NCBI GenBank assembly: GCA_016938065.1
Contig: JAFGVI010000054.1
Coordinates: 1-53,175 of the forward strand
DNA from: Deltaproteobacteria bacterium
GTDB taxonomy: Bacteria > Desulfobacterota > Anaeroferrophillalia > Anaeroferrophillales > Tharpellaceae
Reading direction: 5' to 3'
DNA: 53,175 bases
A program made the translations under genes and the position numbers. Positions 18,580 through 26,722 of this stretch are shown piece by piece (position 1 is the first letter of the stretch; each line of letters begins with the position of its first letter). The notes beneath the pieces were generated by a model that saw only the letters and a list, made by a program, of their open reading frames with translations, was not told where the DNA came from and did not search any database.

Positions 18580-18861
18580 CTAATCCATGATCATAATCTG
18601 CTGTGCCTGCCGCAGACGCTGGTTGCCATCCTGAAAAAGTTGCATGGCTTCGCGAATCTTGCCGACAACTTCACTGTGACCCTCTTCTTCCGCGAGGAGG
18701 GCCCATTTTTTATAATCGCTCTGATGGCTGTCGTTATGGTCAATCCAGTGATTTAAAAGCATGGTCAGTTTCTCTTCAAAACTCATCTTTTCCTGATGAT
18801 TGCTGCAGCCATGACAGTGACTGTGATTATCGCAGGATCCGTGATCGTGATGTTCATGCAT
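18580..18861 (-). CDS. Small His/Cys-rich protein with a helical domain (possible metal-binding protein)
   Basis: This 93-residue protein has an N-terminal tail very rich in His with spaced Cys (MHEHHDHGSCDNHSHCHGCS). A predicted two- or three-helix domain follows, with NHWIDHNDSHQSDYKKWALL and EEEGHSEVVGKIREAMQL. The tail is typical of nickel, cobalt, zinc or copper handling proteins. The helical part resembles small uncharacterised domains found in anaerobes, but I cannot name it with certainty. The start has a good ribosome site (AAGGAGAG). It lies 27 bases after rhlB and 3 bases before tyrS. No metal transporter or hydrogenase gene is nearby, so function is open. Confidence 0.85.
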   Translation of the reverse strand: MHEHHDHGSCDNHSHCHGCSNHQEKMSFEEKLTMLLNHWIDHNDSHQSDYKKWALLAEEEGHSEVVGKIREAMQLFQDGNQRLRQAQQIMIMD

Positions 18862-18888
18862 AATTATCTCTCCTTGATTTATTAAAAG

Positions 18889-20610
18889 TTATTTTTTGCC
18901 GCTCTGAAAGAAGCTGACGATTTTTTTGAGAATACCTTTACGCTCTTTTTCCGGCTGCATTTCCTGAGGCTGTTTTTTCAGGGGCTGTTTTTCCGGGGCC
19001 GGGGTTTCAGCCGGCGGGGCGGGGGGGCGGTGACGGTTTTTCGGCTTGTCTGCCGGCACCCGGGGCGGGGTGGCCGGATGTGGGTGTGAACCTTTGCTGT
19101 CGCCAAGGCTGTTGTTGTGGCTGGAGTCGTTGCTTTTGTCGGGGTTGCGCTGACGCTGCGGGCGCCGGCGCGGGCGTTTGCCTGCTGAGCTCGGTGTCTC
19201 ATTTTTACCGGCGGAGGCAGCCGCCGGAGCTGCCGGCCGGCTTTTGTCCGGCCGCACGTCCGCCGCCGGGCGGCTCTCGCAGCTTTCGCTTTTGGCGGAG
19301 CCTGAGCGCGAAGGTTTTTTTCGGGTCGGGGCGGTTGTCCGGCTGCTTCGGCTTTCCCCGGTTTTGCCGCGTACAGGGGTGCGCGCCCGGCTGCCGGCCG
19401 AGCGCGGGCTCGGCCGTTTGAAGTCTTTGACAAAGTCTTCATCTTCAGCCCAGATAACCGGAATTTTGCCGGCGAGTTTCTCAATCGCTTCAAGATAGAA
19501 AGCGTCCTCTTCCCCGGCCAGAGCGATGGCGATGCCGGTAGCGCCAATTCTGGCGGTACGGCCGATGCGATGGACATAGTCCTCGGCGTCCTGCGGCAGG
19601 TCGTAGTTGAAGACATGAGTGACGGCTTCGATATGCAGCCCCCGGGAGGCGACATCGGTGGCGATCAGGATATTGAGTTTCTGATTTTTGAAACGTTCCA
19701 GGGTGGCCTGGCGTTTTTTCTGCGGCACATCACCGGTCAGGCAGGCGGCGGCAAAACCGTTGGCTTTGAGATACTCTTCCAGGATTTCAGCCATTCTTTT
19801 GGTGTTGGTGAAAATCAGGCTGCGTTCGGGTTGTTCCCGCTGCAGCAGCCCGAAAAGCAGAGACATTTTTTCATGTTTGCCGACATGATAGAGACTCTGT
19901 TTGATTTTATCAACGGTGATCTGGTCGGGATTGATGCTGGTGGCCGTGCTGATATCGAGATGCTCATAGGCAAGTTCCATGACCTTTTCCGAGAGGGTCG
20001 CCGAAAAGAGCAGGGACTGACGTTTGTCGGTCGCGGGGCAGCGCTTGAGCAGCCAGCGGACGTCGGGAATGAAGCCCATGTCAAACATGCGGTCGGCCTC
20101 ATCAATGACCAGCACTTCTATGTCATCTAAAAAGATAACCTTCTGTTTCATGTAGTCGATCAGGCGTCCGGGCGTGGCCACCACGACGTCAACCTGCTCA
20201 TACTGCAGGGCCAGGCGCTGCTTTTCATAGTCGACCCCGCCATAGATTGCCTGAAAATTGAGCCCGCAGGGCTGCGCCAGGGTTGCCGCCTCTTCGCCGA
20301 TCTGAATGGCGAGTTCCCGGGTCGGGGCCAGGATCAGGGCCCGCGGTCGGGAGGTGCCGGTCTGGGCTCGGGATGATTCATTGCGGGCCGGGGTGCGGAC
20401 CAGGCGCGTCAGCAGGGTGATGAGAAAGGTTGCGGTTTTGCCGGTGCCGGTTTGTGATTGCGCGGCGATATTGTCGCCCTTTAAGGTTTGCGGAAGAACT
20501 TCTTTCTGCACGGGTGTACAGAATTCATAACCGGCGGCGGCGATGCCTTTAAGCACCTCTGCCGGAATGTCAAGTTGAGTAAATCTGGTGTCGCTGAAGA
20601 CTTGCTGCAC
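18889..20610 (-). CDS. rhlB: DEAD-box RNA helicase, RhlB-like, with long basic disordered tail
   Basis: This is an ATP-dependent RNA helicase of 573 residues. The core (about 1-395) carries all motifs: QSQTGTGKT, PTRELAIQI, TPGRLIDYM, VIDEADRMFDMGF, LFSATL, IATDVASRGLHI and YVHRIGRTAR. Segments such as LTGDVPQKKRQ and THVFNYDLPQDAEDYVHRIG are especially like RhlB of the RNA degradosome. The tail (about 396-573) is low complexity, rich in Arg, Lys, Ser, Pro and Ala. It ends in a short amphipathic stretch, KGILKKIVSFFQSGKK. The start is GTG with AAGGAT upstream. RhlE is the alternative subfamily. Confidence 0.92.
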   Translation of the reverse strand: MQQVFSDTRFTQLDIPAEVLKGIAAAGYEFCTPVQKEVLPQTLKGDNIAAQSQTGTGKTATFLITLLTRLVRTPARNESSRAQTGTSRPRALILAPTRELAIQIGEEAATLAQPCGLNFQAIYGGVDYEKQRLALQYEQVDVVVATPGRLIDYMKQKVIFLDDIEVLVIDEADRMFDMGFIPDVRWLLKRCPATDKRQSLLFSATLSEKVMELAYEHLDISTATSINPDQITVDKIKQSLYHVGKHEKMSLLFGLLQREQPERSLIFTNTKRMAEILEEYLKANGFAAACLTGDVPQKKRQATLERFKNQKLNILIATDVASRGLHIEAVTHVFNYDLPQDAEDYVHRIGRTARIGATGIAIALAGEEDAFYLEAIEKLAGKIPVIWAEDEDFVKDFKRPSPRSAGSRARTPVRGKTGESRSSRTTAPTRKKPSRSGSAKSESCESRPAADVRPDKSRPAAPAAASAGKNETPSSAGKRPRRRPQRQRNPDKSNDSSHNNSLGDSKGSHPHPATPPRVPADKPKNRHRPPAPPAETPAPEKQPLKKQPQEMQPEKERKGILKKIVSFFQSGKK

Positions 20611-20678
20611 GTGTTTGTTTATCCTTTTGTAGTTAGTGACTTATTCGCAATAAAGTTGATTGTCGGAAACGATTTTTA

Positions 20679-20730
20679 CCACGAAGAGAGGAAACAGGGC
20701 TTTTAACTTCGCGCGTTCTGTTCTTCGTGG
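20679..20730. repeat. Intergenic hairpin between mobA and rhlB
   Basis: CCACGAAGA at 20679-20687 pairs perfectly with TCTTCGTGG at 20722-20730, with an inner ACAG/CTGT pairing and an internal loop. The arm belongs to the ACCACGAAG/ACCACAGAG type of short degenerate repeat also seen near 31709. There is no T tract, so it is not a clear intrinsic terminator. Confidence 0.4.
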
Positions 20731-20733
20731 CGC

Positions 20734-20776
20734 AATCTGATTGGGGTTGCGAGGCTCGCCCCCGCATTAGCAGATT
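20734..20776 (-). terminator. Nested hairpin at the end of mobA
   Basis: AATCTG/CAGATT encloses GGGG/CCCC and GCGAG/CTCGC in a nested palindrome that overlaps the mobA stop codon. It has no T tract. It may stop or protect the mobA transcript, and its centre resembles the head of the dispersed repeat at 17136-17162. Confidence 0.35.
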
Positions 20777-21422
20777 AGGGCAGAAAATTCAATCTATTAA
20801 TCTGTGGCTCTGTTTTGCGGTAGAGGGCAAAGGCTCTCTGCAGGTCATCAGGGGAGTTGATATTGAGAAAGGTGTTGTCCGGGTAAATGTCGGGAAAATC
20901 TGAACAGGTTACCACCTTGACCCGGACCTCAGCAAAAAAACCTCTGATTTTAAAATTGTTGTTTTGCAGCTGTCTGCCGATACCGGCAATACAGCTCTGT
21001 TTATAGATGCCGGCCAGGGGTTGCAGGCCGTCCGGGGATTGCGGGAGAATGACATCGAAATCCTCTTTTTCGTACCAGAGTTTGGTCAGCGCGGCCGCGG
21101 TTATAAAGGGCATATCGCCGGCGACGATGAGCAGGTGGGGGTGACTGGCGGCGAGCAGACAGCTGTAGATCGCGCCCAGGGGACCCTGACCTTTCTGCCG
21201 GTCGGCAATGACGCGCCGACCTTCAAGCTGGGGCAGGGTGTTGCTGCTGATCATGGTCTCGGCGCAGAAAGAGTCAAGTATGGCAAGGGTGCGGGTCAGC
21301 AGGCTTTGTTGGCCTACTTTGAGCTGGGTCTTGTCCTGACCGCCGAAGCGCCGGGCCCGACCGCCGGCCAGCACGGCACCGCTCAGAGGGAATCTGGGGG
21401 TAGAGGGGGGTAGGTCAATCAT
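20775..21422 (-). CDS. mobA: Molybdenum cofactor guanylyltransferase MobA
   Basis: MobA transfers GMP from GTP to molybdopterin to make the bis-MGD cofactor of DMSO-reductase-family enzymes. The 215-residue protein has the nucleotidyltransferase signature SGAVLAGGRARRFGGQDK. It also has RQKGQGPLGAI, VAGDMPFI, QPLAGIYKQSC and LNINSPDD. I start it at ATG 21422, where ATGATTGA overlaps the mobB stop. The frame stays open 90 bases further upstream but that part has no family similarity. Pairing with mobB implies the cell makes Mo or W enzymes, none of which is in this window. Confidence 0.93.
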   Translation of the reverse strand: MIDLPPSTPRFPLSGAVLAGGRARRFGGQDKTQLKVGQQSLLTRTLAILDSFCAETMISSNTLPQLEGRRVIADRQKGQGPLGAIYSCLLAASHPHLLIVAGDMPFITAAALTKLWYEKEDFDVILPQSPDGLQPLAGIYKQSCIAGIGRQLQNNNFKIRGFFAEVRVKVVTCSDFPDIYPDNTFLNINSPDDLQRAFALYRKTEPQINRLNFLP

Positions 21423-21945
21423 GCCGGTCAGGGTGCGCGGAGAGGGCAAAATAGCTGGTGATAAAGGTTGTGATTGCACCAAGGTCCTGCGGCTGAAACA
21501 GTGGCACATCAAGGCTCTGTTCGCAGTCGCTGATCACCGCAATCAGGTTGGGGTCGTAAAAATCTCCCCGGCTGAGCAGGGGCAGGTCAAGGGCCTGGCG
21601 CTGAACTTCGATCTTGGGTATCCGCTTTTGTTTGAAGCCTTCCACCAGGATCAGGTCGAGTTCCTGCAGATAGTTTTCCGCCAGCTCCTCAAGCTCAATC
21701 TGGCGGTCGCTGAGTTCAATCAATGCGGTCTGCCGGGGGCCGGTGATAACGGTTTTTCGGGCTCCGGCAGCTGTGAAGCGCTGACTGTCCTTGCCTTGAT
21801 GGTCAATCGTGAAAGGCCGGTGATGATGTTTGACGGCGCCGATTCTCAGACCGGCGGCGGTCAGGGCGGCAATCAGGGCGGTCAGCAACGTGGTTTTGCC
21901 GCTGTTGCTCGGCCCGATAAAACCTAAAAGAGGAATTTTGTCCAT
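21415..21945 (-). CDS. mobB: Molybdopterin-guanine dinucleotide biosynthesis protein MobB
   Basis: MobB is a small P-loop GTPase that assists MobA in MGD cofactor assembly. The 176-residue product opens MDKIPLLGFIGPSNSGKTTL, with Walker A GPSNSGKT. It continues with IGAVKHHHRPFTIDHQGKDS and ELDLILVEGFK, typical of the family. A C-terminal part contains LIAVISD. Its stop overlaps the mobA start by eight bases. The upstream region faces the divergent sensor kinase gene. Confidence 0.94.
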   Translation of the reverse strand: MDKIPLLGFIGPSNSGKTTLLTALIAALTAAGLRIGAVKHHHRPFTIDHQGKDSQRFTAAGARKTVITGPRQTALIELSDRQIELEELAENYLQELDLILVEGFKQKRIPKIEVQRQALDLPLLSRGDFYDPNLIAVISDCEQSLDVPLFQPQDLGAITTFITSYFALSAHPDRHD

Positions 21946-22004
21946 ACGTTCTGTTTTTTCTGCTCCGGTACAGATTAAGGTCGGGCTGCCACCTGAAGTG
22001 GGGG

Positions 22005-22033
22005 TTGACAGTCAGGATTGTCCATGCTACTCC
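22005..22033 (+). promoter_or_regulatory. Candidate promoter of the sensor kinase operon
   Basis: TTGACA at 22005-22010 is a perfect -35 box, followed after 17 bases by TACTCC, a poor -10 match. It lies in the 196-base divergent gap between mobB and the kinase gene. Confidence 0.3.
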
Positions 22034-22141
22034 GTTTACGGTCGGCTCTCTAACTTGTTTTTCCGGAAAAAGCAATCCTCAAGGTTTTTTATTCGGCAGC
22101 CTTTTCGCGAGGGCAATTTCCCAGGATAAAAGTCTCTTTTT

Positions 22142-24253
22142 ATGAAACTTCGTCTGATCTTTCTGGTGCTTTCTCTGCTCGCTTTTCTCTCGGCGGCGAC
22201 CGGGGGTTATCTCTATTACGCCTCTCTGAAAACGGCCGCCTTCAAGGAGGCGCAGCATCAGGCCATAGTCCGGGTTGAGGTTATTCAAAAAAATCTCTCC
22301 ACCTTTCTTGCGGAAAACGTCAGGCCGGTGCGGACTCTGGCCGGTATGCGGCCTCTGGCCGAATATCTGGCGCGGAAAGAGGGTGCCGCCCTGGGTCAGG
22401 TTAATCTGCTGCTCGATAATTTCAAAAATGCTCTGCAGGTTGATGTCTGTTATCTGATGAATTACGACGGCGTTACGGTCGCTTCCAGCAACCGTGGGGA
22501 GCCGGACAGTTTTGTCTCTGAAAACTTTGCTTTCCGCCCCTATTTTCAGGGGGCTGTCGATGGTTTCCCGACTACTTATCTGGCTCTGGGCACAACTTCC
22601 GGCAAACGCGGGGTTTATTGCAGCTATCCGGTATTCGCCGAGCTTGATGACCGGCCTCTCGGGGTGGTGGTGATCAAAACTTCTCTGGAAGAGATTGAGA
22701 AAAAACTGGGTCAGAGCCGCGATGAGATTGTCGTGGTGGTCGATCCCCACGGTCTGATCTTTATCGCCAGTCAGCGGGAGTGGCTGTTTCAGCTGCTCTG
22801 GCAGCCTTCTGAACGCGATCAGCGCGGCCTCGTGGACTCGCGCCAGTTCGGGCCGGGGCCCTGGTCCTGGACCGGCCTGGTCCGGGATGGCGAACACTAT
22901 GCGAGAGATAAAGTCGGGAAACGTTATTTTGTCAATCAGCTGGAGATTGACGGCTTTCCCGGCTGGCAGGTTGTGCATCTGCGCAGTCTGCAGGCCATCT
23001 ACAAGGTGGTGCTCGATCCCCTGGTCCGGGTGACCGTACCCACGGTTATAACCCTCTGTTTTTTGGTTGCTTTCGCAGTCTTTTTTCTCTACCGTAAAGC
23101 CAGTGTCGAGATTGTGCAGCGCAAAAAAGCCGAATCGGCGCTGCGCGAAAGCGAAGAGCGCTACCGTTCCATCTATCACAACACTCCGGCCATGCTCCAC
23201 TCCATCAATCTTTCCGGCTGTCTGGTCAGTGTCAGTGATCACTGGCTGGAGGTTCTGGGTTATACCCGAAATGAGGTGGTAGGCGCACCCTTGGTTGATT
23301 TTCTGACGCCGGCCTCCCGGGTGTACGCACGGGAGGAGGTGCTGCCGGAATTTTTTCGCACCGGTTCCTGTAAGGATATCAGTTATCAGTATGTGCGCAA
23401 AGACGGGACGGTGATGGATGTGCTGCTCTCGGCCATCGGCGATCGCGATCCGGACGGGGTCATTGTCCGGTCGCTGGCGGTCTCGATTGATATCAGTGCG
23501 CGCAAAGCCGCGGAAGAGGCGCTGCAACAGGCGCAGGCCAAGCTCAGTCTTTATGCGCGCGATCTCGAAGATCAGGTCAAGAAAAGAACGGCCGATTTGC
23601 AGCGGTTGTCGGGGCGGATCATGGCGGGGCAGGAGAAAGAGCGGGCGGCGATAGCCCGCGGCCTGCATGATGAACTCGGCCAGGTGCTGACCGCCCTGCG
23701 TCTGGAGACGGTCTGGCTGGCGGAAAGAATGGCGCCTCTGGATGGGAAGGCCTCCGCCCGGGCGGCAATGATGAGCTCTCTGATTGATGAGACGATTGAT
23801 GAGGTCAGAAGTATTGCTCTGCGGCTCCGGCCCGGGATTCTGGACGACCTTGGTCTGCTTGCGGCTCTCGAATGGTCGGCGGCGGATTTTGAACGAAGGG
23901 TCGGCATCATCTGCGCGTTTAAGGCCGAGGGGGAGATACCCGACCTCAGTAATGTTCTGGCAACTGCGGCCTATCGCATTACCCAGGAAGCCCTGACCAA
24001 CGTGGTCCGTCATGCCGGGGCCGATCAGGTGACGATGTCTCTGCTGTTTGCCGATTCCTGGTTAAGTGTTACGGTCGAGGATGACGGCTGCGGGTTCAGG
24101 CCTGAGCGCTTATCCGGGGCGGCCGGGCTGGGTGTCGCCGGCATGCGCGAACGGGCGGCTCTGATCGGTGGCACCCTGGAGATCTTTTCGCAGCCCGGCC
24201 GGGGTACCAGAGTGGTTTTCAGGGCACCTTTTATATGGGATGACAAAGCATGA
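22142..24253 (+). CDS. Membrane sensor histidine kinase (Cache-like sensor, PAS, HisKA_3)
   Basis: This 703-residue kinase has a first transmembrane helix (about 5-25). A periplasmic region to about 295 is of double-Cache type (CYLMNYDGVTVASSN, FAFRPYFQGAVDG, GLIFIASQREWLF). The second helix is about 297-318. A PAS domain starts near 330, and a coiled linker follows. The HisKA_3 phosphoacceptor His509 lies in ARGLHDELGQ, and the ATPase domain has AYRITQEALTNVVRHA, VEDDGCGF and GLGVAGMRERA. It overlaps the downstream NarL-type regulator by ATGA. Location directly before a TRAP transporter suggests it senses the transported carboxylate, as DctB does, though the output partner class differs. Confidence 0.93.
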   Translation: MKLRLIFLVLSLLAFLSAATGGYLYYASLKTAAFKEAQHQAIVRVEVIQKNLSTFLAENVRPVRTLAGMRPLAEYLARKEGAALGQVNLLLDNFKNALQVDVCYLMNYDGVTVASSNRGEPDSFVSENFAFRPYFQGAVDGFPTTYLALGTTSGKRGVYCSYPVFAELDDRPLGVVVIKTSLEEIEKKLGQSRDEIVVVVDPHGLIFIASQREWLFQLLWQPSERDQRGLVDSRQFGPGPWSWTGLVRDGEHYARDKVGKRYFVNQLEIDGFPGWQVVHLRSLQAIYKVVLDPLVRVTVPTVITLCFLVAFAVFFLYRKASVEIVQRKKAESALRESEERYRSIYHNTPAMLHSINLSGCLVSVSDHWLEVLGYTRNEVVGAPLVDFLTPASRVYAREEVLPEFFRTGSCKDISYQYVRKDGTVMDVLLSAIGDRDPDGVIVRSLAVSIDISARKAAEEALQQAQAKLSLYARDLEDQVKKRTADLQRLSGRIMAGQEKERAAIARGLHDELGQVLTALRLETVWLAERMAPLDGKASARAAMMSSLIDETIDEVRSIALRLRPGILDDLGLLAALEWSAADFERRVGIICAFKAEGEIPDLSNVLATAAYRITQEALTNVVRHAGADQVTMSLLFADSWLSVTVEDDGCGFRPERLSGAAGLGVAGMRERAALIGGTLEIFSQPGRGTRVVFRAPFIWDDKA

Positions 24254-24888
24254 TTAAAGTACTGCTGGCCGATGACCATGCCATTATCCGGGCCGGTCTG
24301 GCCCGGATAGTCGAAGAGAGCGGCGATATTGAGGTGGTGGCCGAAGCCAGTGACGGGCGGGAAGCCGTGCGTCTGGCTTTGAAATCGGTGCCGGATGTGG
24401 CGGTTATTGATATTTCGATGCCGGGGCTCGATGGTCTGGAGGTGGCGGCCCAGCTGCTGGCCGCTTATCCCGGCCTGCCGATTATCATTCTGACCATGCA
24501 TGAGGAGGAGCAGTATGTCATTCGGGCGGTTGAGGCCGGGGTTATGGGCTATGTCACCAAACGTTCGGCTCCGGAACAGCTGGTGGCGGCGATTCGCAGG
24601 GTTTACGGTGGAGCCCGATATCTAACCGAAGAGGCGGTTGAGATGCTGGCTCTGCGCTTTGCCAAAGGGACGACCGGCAAATCTCCGCTTGATTCACTCT
24701 CTACCCGGGAACTGCAGGTTCTTCGGCAGCTGGCGCTGGGTCAGACCAATCATGAGATTGCCGACTCCTACCATATCAGCGTCAAAACGGTTGACACCTA
24801 TCGCTCGCGTCTGCTGAAAAAACTCAATCTGCGCAACAATGCCGAACTCTCGCGTTTTGCCATACAGAAACATCTGATTGAGCCTTAG
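24250..24888 (+). CDS. Response regulator, NarL/FixJ family
   Basis: This 212-residue regulator is the partner of the preceding kinase, with coding frames overlapping by four bases. The receiver is complete, with acidic pair Asp8-Asp9, phosphoacceptor Asp54 in VAVIDISMPGLDG, and the conserved Lys in YVTKRS. The C-terminal LuxR-type helix-turn-helix contains LSTRELQVLRQLALGQTN and YHISVKTVDTYRSRLLKKL. It probably binds promoters such as the one in the 180-base gap before dctP. It is not an NtrC-type activator, so control is through ordinary sigma-70 promoters. Confidence 0.95.
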   Translation: MIKVLLADDHAIIRAGLARIVEESGDIEVVAEASDGREAVRLALKSVPDVAVIDISMPGLDGLEVAAQLLAAYPGLPIIILTMHEEEQYVIRAVEAGVMGYVTKRSAPEQLVAAIRRVYGGARYLTEEAVEMLALRFAKGTTGKSPLDSLSTRELQVLRQLALGQTNHEIADSYHISVKTVDTYRSRLLKKLNLRNNAELSRFAIQKHLIEP

Positions 24889-24937
24889 CCCCTTTTTATA
24901 CCTCCTGTAGGAAAAAGTCTGACACAACTTTCAGAAA

Positions 24938-24965
24938 TTGTCGACTTGTCGGTCGGTCTTATAAT
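24938..24965 (+). promoter_or_regulatory. Candidate promoter of dctP
   Basis: TTGTCG at 24938-24943 and a perfect TATAAT at 24960-24965 are separated by 16 bases, about 100 bases before the dctP start. A tandem TGTCG-type repeat overlaps the -35 (TTGTCGACTTGTCGGTCGG) and could be an operator. Confidence 0.5.
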
Positions 24966-25056
24966 CTGTTATTAGATAAAGTTAACGAAACCGGGTTTCG
25001 GAAATGCCCGCTTAGGGTGGCGGCATGAGCAATGAAACCTTCTCTTTACGATTTAA

Positions 25057-26064
<1,008 letters not shown>

Positions 26065-26080
26065 AGTGTAAGCAGCTTTG

Positions 26081-26130
26081 ATTTGCGGGCCGTAATCATT
26101 CGTTGCGGCCCGCAAATTTTGTTTTTTGTT
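26081..26130 (+). terminator. Terminator/attenuator between dctP and dctQ
   Basis: ATTTGCGGGCCGTAA (26081-26095) pairs with TTGCGGCCCGCAAAT (26103-26117), 15 pairs with one T-G, loop of 7 bases, followed by TTTGTTTTTTGTT. Since no promoter is evident before dctQ, it likely lowers expression of the membrane subunits relative to the binding protein. Confidence 0.88.
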
Positions 26131-26161
26131 CCGACACTAAGTCGGCATTGAGGTTGGAGCT

Positions 26162-26722
26162 ATGTTTAGCCGCATTATCAACGGCCTGGAAGAGGCCATT
26201 ATCTCTCTCCTGATGGCGTCGATGACTCTTCTGGTTTTTATCGAGGTGGTACTGCGTTTCGGTTTCGGTACCGGTTTGATGTGGGCGCAGGAGCTGACCC
26301 TGCATCTGTCGGCCTGGATGGTGCTTTTCGGGGCCTCTTACGGGGTCAAGGTCGGCTCCCATATCGGGGTGGATGCGTTTGTCAACATTCTGCCCGCCAA
26401 AATCCACCGCGCCGTCAGTGCCTTTGCCGTAGTCTGCTGTCTGATCTACTGCGGCCTGTTTATGAAAGGGGCCTGGGTTTATCTGGCCAAGATGCATATG
26501 ATCGGCATCGAGCTGGAGGATATGCCGATTCCGAAATGGATTGCGCACAGTATTCTGTTTATCGGGATGGTGCTGCTGGCCTGGCGGCTGCTGCAGCTTT
26601 TGTGGGATATTATTGCCGGCCGAGCCGATGGTTTCAAACTGACGGACGAGGCTAAAGAGAGTATGCACCTGGCCCAGGAAAGCCTGCAGGCTGCGGCGGC
26701 TGAAGGAGGAGAGACGGCATGA
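26162..26722 (+). CDS. dctQ: TRAP transporter small membrane subunit, DctQ family
   Basis: DctQ is the four-helix membrane subunit that pairs with DctM. The 186-residue protein begins MFSRIINGLEEAIISLLMAS and contains FIEVVLRFGFGTGLMWAQEL and the family pattern FGASYGVKVGSHIGVDAFV. Hydrophobic segments lie near residues 12-32, 48-65, 85-105 and 125-150. The C-terminus is hydrophilic and a little longer than usual. The stop overlaps the dctM start by ATGA. Confidence 0.92.
   Translation: MFSRIINGLEEAIISLLMASMTLLVFIEVVLRFGFGTGLMWAQELTLHLSAWMVLFGASYGVKVGSHIGVDAFVNILPAKIHRAVSAFAVVCCLIYCGLFMKGAWVYLAKMHMIGIELEDMPIPKWIAHSILFIGMVLLAWRLLQLLWDIIAGRADGFKLTDEAKESMHLAQESLQAAAAEGGETA

Noticed and set aside
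22079-24013. 644-codon open frame on the minus strand opposite the sensor kinase
   Set aside because: It is rich in His, Arg, Gln and Pro as expected for an antisense shadow of GC-biased codons. It lacks any domain, while the plus strand has a complete kinase.
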